Source: Thiobacter sp. AK1 (GTDB lineage Bacteria > Pseudomonadota > Gammaproteobacteria > Burkholderiales > Thiobacteraceae). Taken from it: a DNA stretch of 64,000 nt. The notes below the pieces were generated by a model that did no database searches, had not been told where the DNA came from, and worked only from the letters and a program-made list of their open reading frames with translations. Where the stretch lies: NCBI RefSeq assembly GCF_039822265.1, contig NZ_JBAJEX010000001.1, positions 496,001-560,000 on the forward strand, in the 5' to 3' direction. Positions 7,945 through 16,414 of this stretch are shown in pieces. Each line of letters opens with the position of its first letter. The stretch's first letter is position 1. The translations under genes were made by a program, and so were the position numbers.

Positions 7945-9231
7945 TCAAGCCTCCGCCCTAGCCACCTGGTTGACCACCTGGATTGCGCGCAAGGCGCTCG
8001 CCGTCGCCGATTGTACTGCGCGGTTCACGTCCAGCGCGTTGCTGGCGCACCCCGCCGGAAAAATGCCGCCATTGGCCTCATCCACCTGGATGAAGCCGCT
8101 CAAATCCGCCACCACTTGAGCCGGAATGCGATCCGCCGGCACCGACGGCGCCATGCCGATGGCCAGCACCACCAGATCGTGCTCGTTGGCATAGCGGTGG
8201 TAGCCTTCGGTGTCCACGCCATGCAGGATGGGGTTGCGGGTATTCTCGTCTTCGACGATGCGCGCCACCTTGGATTTGATGAACTTCACATTGGGATTGG
8301 CCTTGACCTTGGCATAGAAGTCCTCGAAACGGTCGATGGCGCGGATGTCGATGTAGTAGATGGTGGACTTCGCCTCGTCGCCGAATTTTTCCGTGACGTA
8401 ATGGGTCTGCTTGAGGGAAGCCATGCAGCAGATGCGCGAACAGTGACGCAGATGGTTTTCGTCACGCGAGCCAGCGCATTGGATGAAGGCGATGTTCTTC
8501 GCCTCCTTGCCATCGGAAGGGCGCAGGATCCGGCCACCCGTGGGCCCATGGGGATCGGCCAGACGTTCGAATTCCACACTGGTGATCACGTTGGGATAGC
8601 GGTCATAACCGTAGGGCTGGATCTTCGCCGCGTCATAGGGTTGCCAGCCGGTGGCCCAGACCACGGCACCCACCTTGAGCTGGATACGCTCTTCCTTCAT
8701 CTCCAGGTCGATGGCACCGTACTTGCAGGCCGCCTTGGCTTTCTCTGCATCCGGCGTACCGATGGCAGAAGAGTCCAACACGTAGCGCATCGGGTAAGCC
8801 ATGGGATGGGGCAGATAGGCAACCTTGGTCTTGGCCAGGCCGTAGTTGAAGGCATCCGGGATCTCGCCTTCCACCGCCTCGGCACAGTCGCCACAGGCCG
8901 TGCAGTTCTCATTCACGTAACGGGGGGAAAGCTTGACGTCCACCGTGTAGTCACCGGCTTGCCCGCTGATGCCAGTCACTTCGGCCAGAGTAAACACGCG
9001 CACACGCTTGTTGCCCTTGATGCGGCGCAGGTTGATCTCCAGACCGCAGGTGGGATGGCAGAGTTTGGGAAAGTAGCGGTAGAGCTGGGATACGCGCCCT
9101 CCCAAGGAAGGGTTTTTCTCCAGCAAGATGACATCCTTGCCGCATTCCGCCGCCTCCAGCGCCGCCGTCATGCCGCTGATGCCACCGCCCACCACCAGGA
9201 TCGTCTGGTTGGTTGCCACTACGTCCGTCAT
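7945..9231 (-). CDS. qmoA: Quinone-interacting membrane-bound oxidoreductase subunit QmoA
   Basis: A 428-residue HdrA-like flavoprotein and first gene of the operon. It has the FAD-binding 'ILVVGGGISGM' loop near residue 11, 'GGRVSQLYRYFP', a compact CTACGDC cysteine set, and the HdrA-type 'IQCAGSRDE' and 'HCSRICC' segments. In sulfate reducers and sulfur oxidisers QmoA pairs with QmoB in electron exchange between APS reductase and the quinone pool. The start at 9231 is supported by GGAGGAGACCTC immediately upstream. The APS reductase genes aprBA, often next to qmo, are not beside it: the upstream neighbour is a phosphoesterase. Confidence 0.92.
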   Translation of the reverse strand: MTDVVATNQTILVVGGGISGMTAALEAAECGKDVILLEKNPSLGGRVSQLYRYFPKLCHPTCGLEINLRRIKGNKRVRVFTLAEVTGISGQAGDYTVDVKLSPRYVNENCTACGDCAEAVEGEIPDAFNYGLAKTKVAYLPHPMAYPMRYVLDSSAIGTPDAEKAKAACKYGAIDLEMKEERIQLKVGAVVWATGWQPYDAAKIQPYGYDRYPNVITSVEFERLADPHGPTGGRILRPSDGKEAKNIAFIQCAGSRDENHLRHCSRICCMASLKQTHYVTEKFGDEAKSTIYYIDIRAIDRFEDFYAKVKANPNVKFIKSKVARIVEDENTRNPILHGVDTEGYHRYANEHDLVVLAIGMAPSVPADRIPAQVVADLSGFIQVDEANGGIFPAGCASNALDVNRAVQSATASALRAIQVVNQVARAEA

Positions 9232-9474
9232 GAGGTCTCCTCCAAACACGGATGATTTGACGACCCGCGGCCCAGGCCGCCGGCCGCTGGGGATTCGGAT
9301 CTGGCCAGCGCCCGCCGGGCAGCGCAGGCGCCGTTCGTAGCCGTCGAATGTTACTCCCGTTTATGCGGGGCTTCCAGATTCGTTCCGAGCCACGACAATT
9401 CAAATTTCTTATGCTTCGATAGACCGCCCAAATTTGATTGGGTAGCCGGGATTTTACCGGCGCGAGTTTGGCAC

Positions 9475-10032
9475 TCACATGCGGGGTGTCACACGGGGCA
9501 TGCTGGCCAGCTCGCCGGGTTTGACTGGCACGTCGCGTATTTCGAATTCCATGCGCAAAAGATCCCCGAGCACATAGGTGGGCGGATTGCCCACGCCGCC
9601 CACTGTCCCGGGATTGACGAGCAACGTTCGCCCGCCTTTGATGTTGGGCAGCCAGGCGATTTCCGGGCGGTGTTCGTGGCCACAGCAGACCAGATCCCAG
9701 TCACCGGTGGTGGCCATCCCCCGCGCGTAGTGTGGGTAATGCACAAGGAAGATGTTGCGGCCGGCCAGCACGATGCCTGCATCGGCACCGTAATAGTGGA
9801 TCAGGCTGCCGGGCTCGTGGGCCAGCTTGGCCATGCTGAAGGTATCCCCCGTGTTGTTGCCATGGATCACGTGTACCGCCAGACCATGCTTCTTCAACAC
9901 GCGCAGGGTGGTGGGCGCCACCACGTCGCCGCAGTGGAGGACCGCCTCGGCACCGTTGGCCTTGGCATCTTCCACTGCATGGTCGAGCAGACGGCGGTTG
10001 TCGTGACTGTCGGAGAGTATGCAGATTTTCAT
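9475..10032 (-). CDS. YfcE/MJ0936-type metallophosphoesterase
   Basis: A 185-residue cytoplasmic phosphoesterase of the calcineurin-like superfamily. The dinuclear metal motifs appear in order: 'ILSDSHDN' (D-x-H), 'HCGDVV' (GD), 'IHGNNTGD' (GNxD-like), 'LVHYPHYARG', and 'CCGHEHRPE' (GHxH). Length fits the YfcE/MJ0936 group. The start at 10032 matches the beginning of the metal-binding domain (MKICILSDS); the ribosome-binding site is weak. It ends 243 bases upstream of qmoA in the same direction, so read-through into the qmo operon is possible but not shown. The natural substrate is unknown. Confidence 0.85.
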   Translation of the reverse strand: MKICILSDSHDNRRLLDHAVEDAKANGAEAVLHCGDVVAPTTLRVLKKHGLAVHVIHGNNTGDTFSMAKLAHEPGSLIHYYGADAGIVLAGRNIFLVHYPHYARGMATTGDWDLVCCGHEHRPEIAWLPNIKGGRTLLVNPGTVGGVGNPPTYVLGDLLRMEFEIRDVPVKPGELASMPRVTPRM

Positions 10033-10059
10033 GCGCCATCCGTGCAAAAAGCGCGAATG

Positions 10060-12495
10060 TTACTCGACACTGGGCTTGGAGAAGTAGTAGCCCTGCGCCC
10101 AGTCCACCCCGATGTCGCACAACACCTGGGCGGTTTCCGTGCTTTCCACGCATTCGGCGATGGTAATGATGTCGAAACGACGGGCGGTGGCCACCAGGGT
10201 CTCCACCAGTTGGCGCACACGCGCATCCTGGATGATACGACTCACCATCCAGCCCTCGATTTTGAGAAAGCGCACTGGCAGTTCCGCGAGATAGAGGAAG
10301 GAGGAATAGCCACTGCCGAAGTCGTCCAACGCAAGGCGGAAGCCAAAATCGGTCAAAGGCTTGAGATGCTTCTTGAGCGCGAGGATATCGCCGGCCTGAC
10401 GCTCGGTGATCTCGATCACCAGGGGTTTGATCATATCCTCCGCAAGCCCACAACCCTGGCAATAGCCACGCGCACGGGCAAGCAGGGCTTCCACATCCTC
10501 CGCATTGGCGAGGAACTGGGGTGAGAGATTGATGAAGTGGGCAAGCCGCGAGCCCGCCTGCACGCTGCGGGCGCAACGATCCATGGCCGCAGAGGAGATG
10601 GCCTGATCGATGGCCGCCACCAGGTGCAACGCCTCGGCGGCCTGGATGAATCCCTGGGCGGGAATCAGGCTGCCGTCGCTGGCGCGAATGCGTGCTAGCG
10701 CTTCCTCCGCCACCACATGCCCGGTGCGCAGATCGACGATGGTCTGGAAGGCCGGCAGCACCCGTCCTTCGCGCAGGGCGCTTTGCACCTGAGAGCCTTC
10801 CCAGATCACACCGCTTCTGCGCTGGGTCTCGGAACGTGCGCATACCACCCGGTCGCGCCCCGCCATCTTGGCTTCGTAGAGCAGCGCGTCGGCCTGACCC
10901 AGCATGGCATCCACGTCGAGGTGTTCCGGGCCGTAGAGAGACACGCCCATGCTCACCGTCACCGGCAATTCCCCTTGGGGTAGCACGAGCGGCCGCGCCT
11001 TGACCTGTTTGCGCAGGCGTTCCGCCGCTGCCTGGGCGCCGCGGCAGTCCAAGTCGTGGAAGCAGACGATGAATTCCTCGCCACCCCAGCGCGCAACCCA
11101 GTCGCCGCCGCGCAGGGTGGACGCCATCACCTCCGCCACGTGGTGCAGCACTTGGTCGCCCACGTGGTGGCCATACTGGTCGTTCACCAGCTTGAACCGG
11201 TCGATATCGACGATGGCGATCGCGAAAGTGCCCCGCTCACGGCGTGCCCGGTTCCATTCCAGTGCCAGCCGGTCTTCGGCCGCGCGGCGGTTGGGCAGAC
11301 CCGTGAGGTGATCCTCCAGCGCCATGCGCGCGATTTCCTGTTCGGCCTGCTTGCGCTCCGTGATGTCCATCTGGCTGGAGACGAAATGGGTGATCTCCCC
11401 TTGCTCATCGCGCACCGGCACGATGGACAGGTCCAGCCAATACGGCGTGCCGTCCTTGCGGTAGTTGAGGATTTCCACATGCACCGGCTTGCCCGCAGCC
11501 AGCGCCTCACGGATGGCCATGCGTGTGGCCTGGCTGGTGTCGGGGCCTTGCAGGAAGCGTGGGTTCTTGCCGAGCACCTCCTCGACCTCATAGCCGGTGA
11601 TGCGGGTAAAGGCGGGATTGGCGTAGATGATGCGAAACTCGGCATCGGTGATGACTACAGCCTGCGCCGACACCTCCATGGCGGTCGCCAGCAATCGCCG
11701 CTGCTGGGCGGCAGCTTCCGCCTCAGTGACATTGAGGGCGAAGGCGCGCAGGATTTCCTCGCCACTGTCCCGTTCCACGAAGGGCGTAAGTTCCAGCACC
11801 ACCGCCTCACCGGTGCGGTAGCGCACCTTGACCGAGACCCGCCCGCCGCTGCGCGCGGTCTCTAGCACGTTCTCCCAGGCGCGTTTGCCAAATAGGCGCC
11901 AAACCGTGTCACCGACCAGTTCTTCCCGGGCATAGCCGCAAAACTGCAGGAAGTTGGCGTCGGCATCGATGAACACCAGGTCGGACAGCCGCACGGCAAA
12001 GCGCCCCATGTGCGCCGCCTCGAGGAACTCCGTTTCGTAGCGTGCCGCCAACTGACGTTCGTGGACCCGGATCTGATGCAGCAACTCCGCCATGGCACCG
12101 CCCACCAGCAGTCCGGTGAACTCACTGGAGGCGGCGAAAGCCTCATCGATGAGCACCCGCGCCCGCTGGCGGTCGCCCTTGGCGGCGGCGGCCAGCGCAG
12201 CCTCGGCGGCGCGCAGGAAGCGCCGGTGCACCTGCCCGAGGCGCGCCCAGGCCTCGCTGAGCTCCTCGCTCGGCAGCTGTTTCACCTGCTCGGCATTGGC
12301 CTGCTCATACCCGCGCCAGTATTCGGGCGCAGGCAAGGGCGTGGCAGAACCTTCCAGCACACGATCCACCACCTGCGCGAGATAGAAGAGGTGGTGCTGG
12401 ATCTCGATCAATAGCGGGGGAAAGACGGTCTTGAAGGTGGCGATGGTCAGACTCTCCGCGGCGATGATGCCAGCATTTCCGACATCCTGACGCAA
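10060..12495 (-). CDS. PAS-GGDEF-EAL c-di-GMP turnover protein with CZB-like N-terminus
   Basis: An 811-residue soluble protein. Residues about 20-125 form a helical domain resembling chemoreceptor zinc-binding (CZB) domains, but the cysteine ligand position appears replaced ('PEYWRGYEQ'). Two PAS domains follow (about 160-260 and 265-385; the second has 'NPRFLQGPDT' without a LOV cysteine). A GGDEF domain has intact GGEEF at 471-475 and an RGGD inhibitory site exactly five residues before it. The EAL domain has EAL near 598, NLSPQF, LDDFGSGYSS and AECVE. Both catalytic halves therefore look competent. The start is a TTG preceded by a hairpin at the cysS stop, so it is uncertain. Confidence 0.85.
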   Translation of the reverse strand: MRQDVGNAGIIAAESLTIATFKTVFPPLLIEIQHHLFYLAQVVDRVLEGSATPLPAPEYWRGYEQANAEQVKQLPSEELSEAWARLGQVHRRFLRAAEAALAAAAKGDRQRARVLIDEAFAASSEFTGLLVGGAMAELLHQIRVHERQLAARYETEFLEAAHMGRFAVRLSDLVFIDADANFLQFCGYAREELVGDTVWRLFGKRAWENVLETARSGGRVSVKVRYRTGEAVVLELTPFVERDSGEEILRAFALNVTEAEAAAQQRRLLATAMEVSAQAVVITDAEFRIIYANPAFTRITGYEVEEVLGKNPRFLQGPDTSQATRMAIREALAAGKPVHVEILNYRKDGTPYWLDLSIVPVRDEQGEITHFVSSQMDITERKQAEQEIARMALEDHLTGLPNRRAAEDRLALEWNRARRERGTFAIAIVDIDRFKLVNDQYGHHVGDQVLHHVAEVMASTLRGGDWVARWGGEEFIVCFHDLDCRGAQAAAERLRKQVKARPLVLPQGELPVTVSMGVSLYGPEHLDVDAMLGQADALLYEAKMAGRDRVVCARSETQRRSGVIWEGSQVQSALREGRVLPAFQTIVDLRTGHVVAEEALARIRASDGSLIPAQGFIQAAEALHLVAAIDQAISSAAMDRCARSVQAGSRLAHFINLSPQFLANAEDVEALLARARGYCQGCGLAEDMIKPLVIEITERQAGDILALKKHLKPLTDFGFRLALDDFGSGYSSFLYLAELPVRFLKIEGWMVSRIIQDARVRQLVETLVATARRFDIITIAECVESTETAQVLCDIGVDWAQGYYFSKPSVE

Positions 12496-12514
12496 GAGCG
12501 CCCCCTGGGCGCTC
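12496..12514 (-). promoter_or_regulatory. Hairpin spanning cysS stop and GGDEF/EAL gene start
   Basis: GAGCGCC and GGCGCTC form a 7-bp stem with a 5-base loop. It covers the cysS stop codon and ends directly before the presumed TTG start of the next gene. It has no T run. It may limit translation of the downstream gene unless ribosomes arrive from cysS. Confidence 0.4.
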
Positions 12515-13880
12515 AGGCACGGCGCCAGGTGGTGCCCTGCGCTCCGTCCTCCAGGAGGATGCCCGCCTGCGCCAGCTGCGCGCGAATGGCATCGGCGCGG
12601 GCGAAGTCGCGTGCCTTGCGGGCGGCCAAGCGTTCGGCGATCAGTGCTTCGATCCGCTCCGGTGTGTAGCCAAGGCCGGAGACATCGCCGCGCAGATGGG
12701 TGGCAGGATCGTTCTGCAGCAATCCCAGCGTGCCAGCCAAGGCCTTGAGCAACCCAGACAGGCGCGCCGAGCGCGTCTTGTTGGCTTGGCGCGCCAGCTC
12801 GAACAGCACGGTAATGGCTCCATGGGAATCGAAGTCATCGTCCATGGCCTGCCGGAAGCGCGCGGCGAAGGCGTCGTTCCAGTCGATGACCACAGGTTCC
12901 GGTGGCACGTCTCGCAGCGTCAGGTAAAGACTATCGAGGGACTGCCTGGCATCGTTAAGGTGCTGGTCGGAATAGTTGAGCGGGCTGCGATAATGGGCGC
13001 GCAGGATGAAAAAGCGCACGGTCTCGGGATCAAATTTTTCCAGCACTTCGCGGATGGTGAAGAAGTTGCCCAAGGACTTGGACATCTTCTCGTTGTCCAC
13101 GCGCACGAAGCCAATGTGCATCCAGTAGTTCACGAAGGGGTGACCATGCGCCCCCTCGGACTGGGCGATCTCGTTTTCGTGATGGGGAAACTGCAGGTCT
13201 TGGCCACCGCCGTGGATGTCGAAATGCTCGCCCAAGAAATGCTCGCTCATCACCGAGCACTCGATGTGCCAGCCAGGCCGGCCCGGCCCCCATGGGGAAT
13301 CCCACTGCGGCTCCCCAGGCTTGGCCGCCTTCCACAGCACGAAGTCCAGCGGATCGCGCTTGTTGGGATCCACCTCCACCCGCTCGCCGGCACGCAAATC
13401 CTCCAGCGACTTGCCCGAGAGCTTGCCATAACCCGGGAAACGCGCCACTGCGTAATACACATCGCCATTGGCGGCGGTGTAGGCCAGGCCCTTGTCGATC
13501 AGGGTTTGGATCATGCGGATCATGCCCGGCACGAACTGGGTGGCGCGCGGTTCATGGGTCGGGCGCAGCACGTTGAGCCGCGCCTCGTCCTCGTGCATGT
13601 AGCGGATGAAGCGATCGGTCAGTTCCTGGATGGATTCGCGGTTTTCCGCGGCCCGGCGGATGATCTTGTCGTCGATGTCGGTGATGTTACGCACATAGGT
13701 CACGTCGAATCCGCTGGCCATCAGCCAGCGATAAACCATGTCGAACACCACCATCACACGCGCGTGCCCCAGGTGGCAATAGTCATAGACCGTCATGCCA
13801 CAGACGTACATGCGCACCTTGCCAGGCTCGATGGGGACGAATTCCTGCTTGGTGCGGGCTAGAGTGTTATAGATCAGCAT
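12513..13880 (-). CDS. cysS: Cysteine--tRNA ligase
   Basis: A 455-residue class I aminoacyl-tRNA synthetase that charges tRNA-Cys. The zinc-site cysteine in '[10 protein letters not shown]' and the HIGH-type motif 'HLGHAR' lie in the first 40 residues; 'HIECSVMSE' and '[10 protein letters not shown]' give the remaining zinc ligands, and 'KMSKSLGN' is the KMSKS loop near residue 270. Length is typical (about 460). The ATG at 13880 starts the canonical 'MLIYNTL' sequence. It follows gltX by six bases, so the two synthetases and the downstream GGDEF/EAL gene probably share a transcript. Confidence 0.97.
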   Translation of the reverse strand: MLIYNTLARTKQEFVPIEPGKVRMYVCGMTVYDYCHLGHARVMVVFDMVYRWLMASGFDVTYVRNITDIDDKIIRRAAENRESIQELTDRFIRYMHEDEARLNVLRPTHEPRATQFVPGMIRMIQTLIDKGLAYTAANGDVYYAVARFPGYGKLSGKSLEDLRAGERVEVDPNKRDPLDFVLWKAAKPGEPQWDSPWGPGRPGWHIECSVMSEHFLGEHFDIHGGGQDLQFPHHENEIAQSEGAHGHPFVNYWMHIGFVRVDNEKMSKSLGNFFTIREVLEKFDPETVRFFILRAHYRSPLNYSDQHLNDARQSLDSLYLTLRDVPPEPVVIDWNDAFAARFRQAMDDDFDSHGAITVLFELARQANKTRSARLSGLLKALAGTLGLLQNDPATHLRGDVSGLGYTPERIEALIAERLAARKARDFARADAIRAQLAQAGILLEDGAQGTTWRRA

Positions 13881-13886
13881 CGCGGG

Positions 13887-15293
13887 TCAGGTGGAAAGAA
13901 CGTGTTGCACCAAGCGGTGACGGGCGCGCTCGTAGCCCATGAGCCGGAACAGGGGCGGCATCTCCGGCCCAAAGGTCTGGCCAGTGAGGGCAGCGCGCAG
14001 GGGCAGGAACAACTGTTTGCCGGCCAGGCCGCTCGCCGCCTTCACGCGCTGCACGAAGGCGCTGAAATCCATGTCTTCCAGCAGCGCATCGGCGGCGATG
14101 CGAAACAGCTCGGGAGGGGCCTCCTCCAGCACCTGGCGCGCCGCTTCCGAAATGGGCAGCGCCTCGGCATAGACCGCCTCGGCCCAGACGCGGGCGTCGT
14201 GGGGAAACATCACATTGGCACGCACCGCCAGCGCGAAAGCCTGCATGTCCGGCTCCGGCACCAGGCCGTGTACGGCCGGTGCCAACCAGGCAGTCAATGC
14301 ATCGGCATCGGCATGCTGCACCGCCTGCGCCTGCCAGTGATCCAGCTGGGCGCGGTCGTAGCGCGCGGGGGCGCGGCCGAGATGGCGAATGTCGAATGCT
14401 TGCGCGAGCGCCTCCAGGGAAAGCAGCCCACTTTCTTCGAAATGGTGGCCGAGCCGGGCCAGATAGTTGTTGACAGCGATGGGAAAATAGCCCAGCTCGC
14501 GCAGCTCCTGCACCGAAAGGCTTCCGGTACGCTTGGACAAGGGCGCGCCGTGTGCGTCCACGATCAGGGAAATGTGACCATACTGGGGTACTGGCAGGCC
14601 GAGCGCCTGCAGGATGGCGATCTGCCGTGGCGTATTGGCCAGATGATCCTCGCCGCGCAGCACGTGAGTTACACCCATTAACGCATCGTCCAGCGCGTTC
14701 ACGTAAAAGAAGGCAAAGCTGCCATCGGAACGCCGGATGATGAAATCGCCGATGTCCTCGCTGGGAAATCTCTGCGGGCCACGCACCAGGTCGTCGAAAG
14801 CGAGCACGGTATCCGCGGGCATACGGAACCGCAGCGTGTAGGGCAGGCCCTCCGCCTGCTTGCGCGCCACCTCTTCCGGCTTGAGATGCGCGCACTTGCC
14901 GGAGTAGCGCGGCGGCTTGCCGGCCGCCGCCTGCACCTTGCGCGAGACTTCCAGTTCCAGCGCGCTACAAAAACAGGGATAGACCCGCCCCTGGGCCTCG
15001 AGTTGCTCCAGGTACCGCGTGTAGATGTCGCCACGGCGCGACTGGCGGTAGGGTGCCGCAGGGCCACCCTCGCCCTCGCCTTCCTGCCAGTTGAGCCCGA
15101 GCCAGCGCAGATCTTGCTTTACCGCCTCGACGAATTCCTCACGGCTGCGCTCCAGGTCCGTGTCCTCGATGCGCAATAGGAACGTCCCCCCCCCTTTGCG
15201 CGCAAACAGGACGTTGAACAGGGCGGTGCGCACGTTGCCGAAATGGATGAGGCCGGTGGGACTGGGGGCGAAACGGGTCTTGATGGACGCCAT
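13887..15293 (-). CDS. gltX: Glutamate--tRNA ligase
   Basis: A 468-residue class I synthetase. The N-terminus 'TRFAPSPTGLIHFGN' contains the HIGH-type motif and 'PLSKRTGSLSV' the KMSKS-type loop near residue 245. The catalytic half includes 'RIEDTD' and 'VLRGEDHL', and a helical anticodon-binding half follows. A candidate structural zinc site is present ('YPCFCSALELE' ... 'YSGKCAHL'). The ATG at 15293 fits the family start. The protein is as long as ordinary GluRS enzymes, so it is not a truncated tRNA-modifying YadB-type paralogue. It is divergent from the TPR gene. Confidence 0.97.
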   Translation of the reverse strand: MASIKTRFAPSPTGLIHFGNVRTALFNVLFARKGGGTFLLRIEDTDLERSREEFVEAVKQDLRWLGLNWQEGEGEGGPAAPYRQSRRGDIYTRYLEQLEAQGRVYPCFCSALELEVSRKVQAAAGKPPRYSGKCAHLKPEEVARKQAEGLPYTLRFRMPADTVLAFDDLVRGPQRFPSEDIGDFIIRRSDGSFAFFYVNALDDALMGVTHVLRGEDHLANTPRQIAILQALGLPVPQYGHISLIVDAHGAPLSKRTGSLSVQELRELGYFPIAVNNYLARLGHHFEESGLLSLEALAQAFDIRHLGRAPARYDRAQLDHWQAQAVQHADADALTAWLAPAVHGLVPEPDMQAFALAVRANVMFPHDARVWAEAVYAEALPISEAARQVLEEAPPELFRIAADALLEDMDFSAFVQRVKAASGLAGKQLFLPLRAALTGQTFGPEMPPLFRLMGYERARHRLVQHVLST

Positions 15294-15315
15294 GGGGAAA
15301 ATCGCAGCGCGAAGA

Positions 15316-15345
15316 TTGTCGGGGCTTTGAGCTTGTGGTTAAAAT
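15316..15345 (+). promoter_or_regulatory. Candidate sigma-70 promoter of the TPR/L,D-transpeptidase pair
   Basis: TTGTCG (15316-15321) and TAAAAT (15340-15345) are separated by 18 bases. They match the -35 and -10 consensus at four and five of six positions. Transcription would start near 15352, about 35 bases before the ATG. Confidence 0.4.
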
Positions 15346-15386
15346 GTTGGAATTACAAAGAAATTATCGGGCCCGAGTATAACACA

Positions 15387-16412
15387 ATGACTTTGCGCAC
15401 CGCTCGTTCGCTGATCCTTCTCATCACCTCCATGTGGCTTGCCGTGGTTTCTTGCGCCGCGTTCGGCGATGAAATCGACGATGCGCAGCAACTCGTGCGG
15501 CAGGGCAACTTGAACCAAGCCCTCGAGCGGGTGAATGCCTATCTCGCCAGCCGCCCCAAGGATGCCCGCGCGCGTTTCCTGAAGGGTGTCATCCTCACCG
15601 AGCAGAACAAGACGGCGGAAGCGATCAAGGTTTTCACCGCCCTCACCGAGGATTATCCGGAACTGCCGGAACCCTACAACAACCTCGCCGTGCTCTATGC
15701 CCAGCAGCAGCAGTACGACAAGGCACGGCACGCTCTGGAAATGGCCATCCAGACCCATCCCTCTTACGCGACCGCCCATGAGAATCTGGGCGACATCTAC
15801 GCCAAACTGGCAAGCCAAGCCTACGACCGTGCCCTGCAACTGGACAAAAACAACACCGCGGCGCAGATGAAGCTTTCCCTGATCAAGGAAATCTTCCCCA
15901 TCAACAGCCGCGTGCAACGGCCCGCCGCCAAGACAGAGGCCACGCGGCCGCTTGCTGTGCCGCCAGCCAAACCCGCCGCCGCGACACCGACACCACCCGC
16001 AGCGACCGACAAGGCGCCCAGCCCGGTGCCGGTGGAGAAAGCGCCAGAACCTTCTTCCAAGGCGCATCCCGATGCCACGCAAGCGCTCAAAGCAGTGCAG
16101 GACTGGGCGCGCGCCTGGTCGGCGCAGAACGTGGCCGAATACCTGGCCTATTACGGGCCGGACTTCAAACCGCCGCATGGGCAAAGTCGCAGCGCATGGG
16201 AAAAAATGCGGCGGGAACGCCTGACCGCCCCCAAACGCATCCAGGTCACCCTCTCCGACCTCAAGCCGCGGGTGCTGGATGAGAACCGTATCGCCGTGAC
16301 TTTCCGGCAGCGCTATCACGCCGACCACCTCGATTCCACGACGACCAAGACCCTGGTGCTCAGGCGCAGCGGCGAGAAATGGCTGATCGAGCAGGAACGG
16401 GTCGGCAGCTGA
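15387..16412 (+). CDS. Exported TPR protein with L,D-transpeptidase-associated C-terminal domain
   Basis: A 341-residue protein with a signal peptide (about 1-27, ending near 'AAFGDE'), tetratricopeptide-like helices (about 28-170), a long Pro/Ala-rich linker (about 185-240) and a C-terminal SnoaL/NTF2-like domain (about 245-341) with 'VQDWARAWSAQNVAEYLAYY'. That last domain is clearly related to the C-terminus of the next gene, which starts two bases after this stop. The pair is thus probably one transcriptional and functional unit acting in the periplasm on or near the cell wall. No enzyme motif is seen. The start at 15387 begins the signal peptide. Confidence 0.8.
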   Translation: MTLRTARSLILLITSMWLAVVSCAAFGDEIDDAQQLVRQGNLNQALERVNAYLASRPKDARARFLKGVILTEQNKTAEAIKVFTALTEDYPELPEPYNNLAVLYAQQQQYDKARHALEMAIQTHPSYATAHENLGDIYAKLASQAYDRALQLDKNNTAAQMKLSLIKEIFPINSRVQRPAAKTEATRPLAVPPAKPAAATPTPPAATDKAPSPVPVEKAPEPSSKAHPDATQALKAVQDWARAWSAQNVAEYLAYYGPDFKPPHGQSRSAWEKMRRERLTAPKRIQVTLSDLKPRVLDENRIAVTFRQRYHADHLDSTTTKTLVLRRSGEKWLIEQERVGS

Positions 16413-16414
16413 GC

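Noticed and set aside
7915..9255. A 446-codon open frame on the + strand opposite qmoA
   Set aside because: Antisense shadow; qmoA has a ribosome-binding site and complete HdrA-type motifs.
11540..11580. LOV photoreceptor domain in the GGDEF/EAL protein
   Set aside because: The PAS segment resembles LOV (NPRFLQGPDT), but the photoactive cysteine is replaced by proline.
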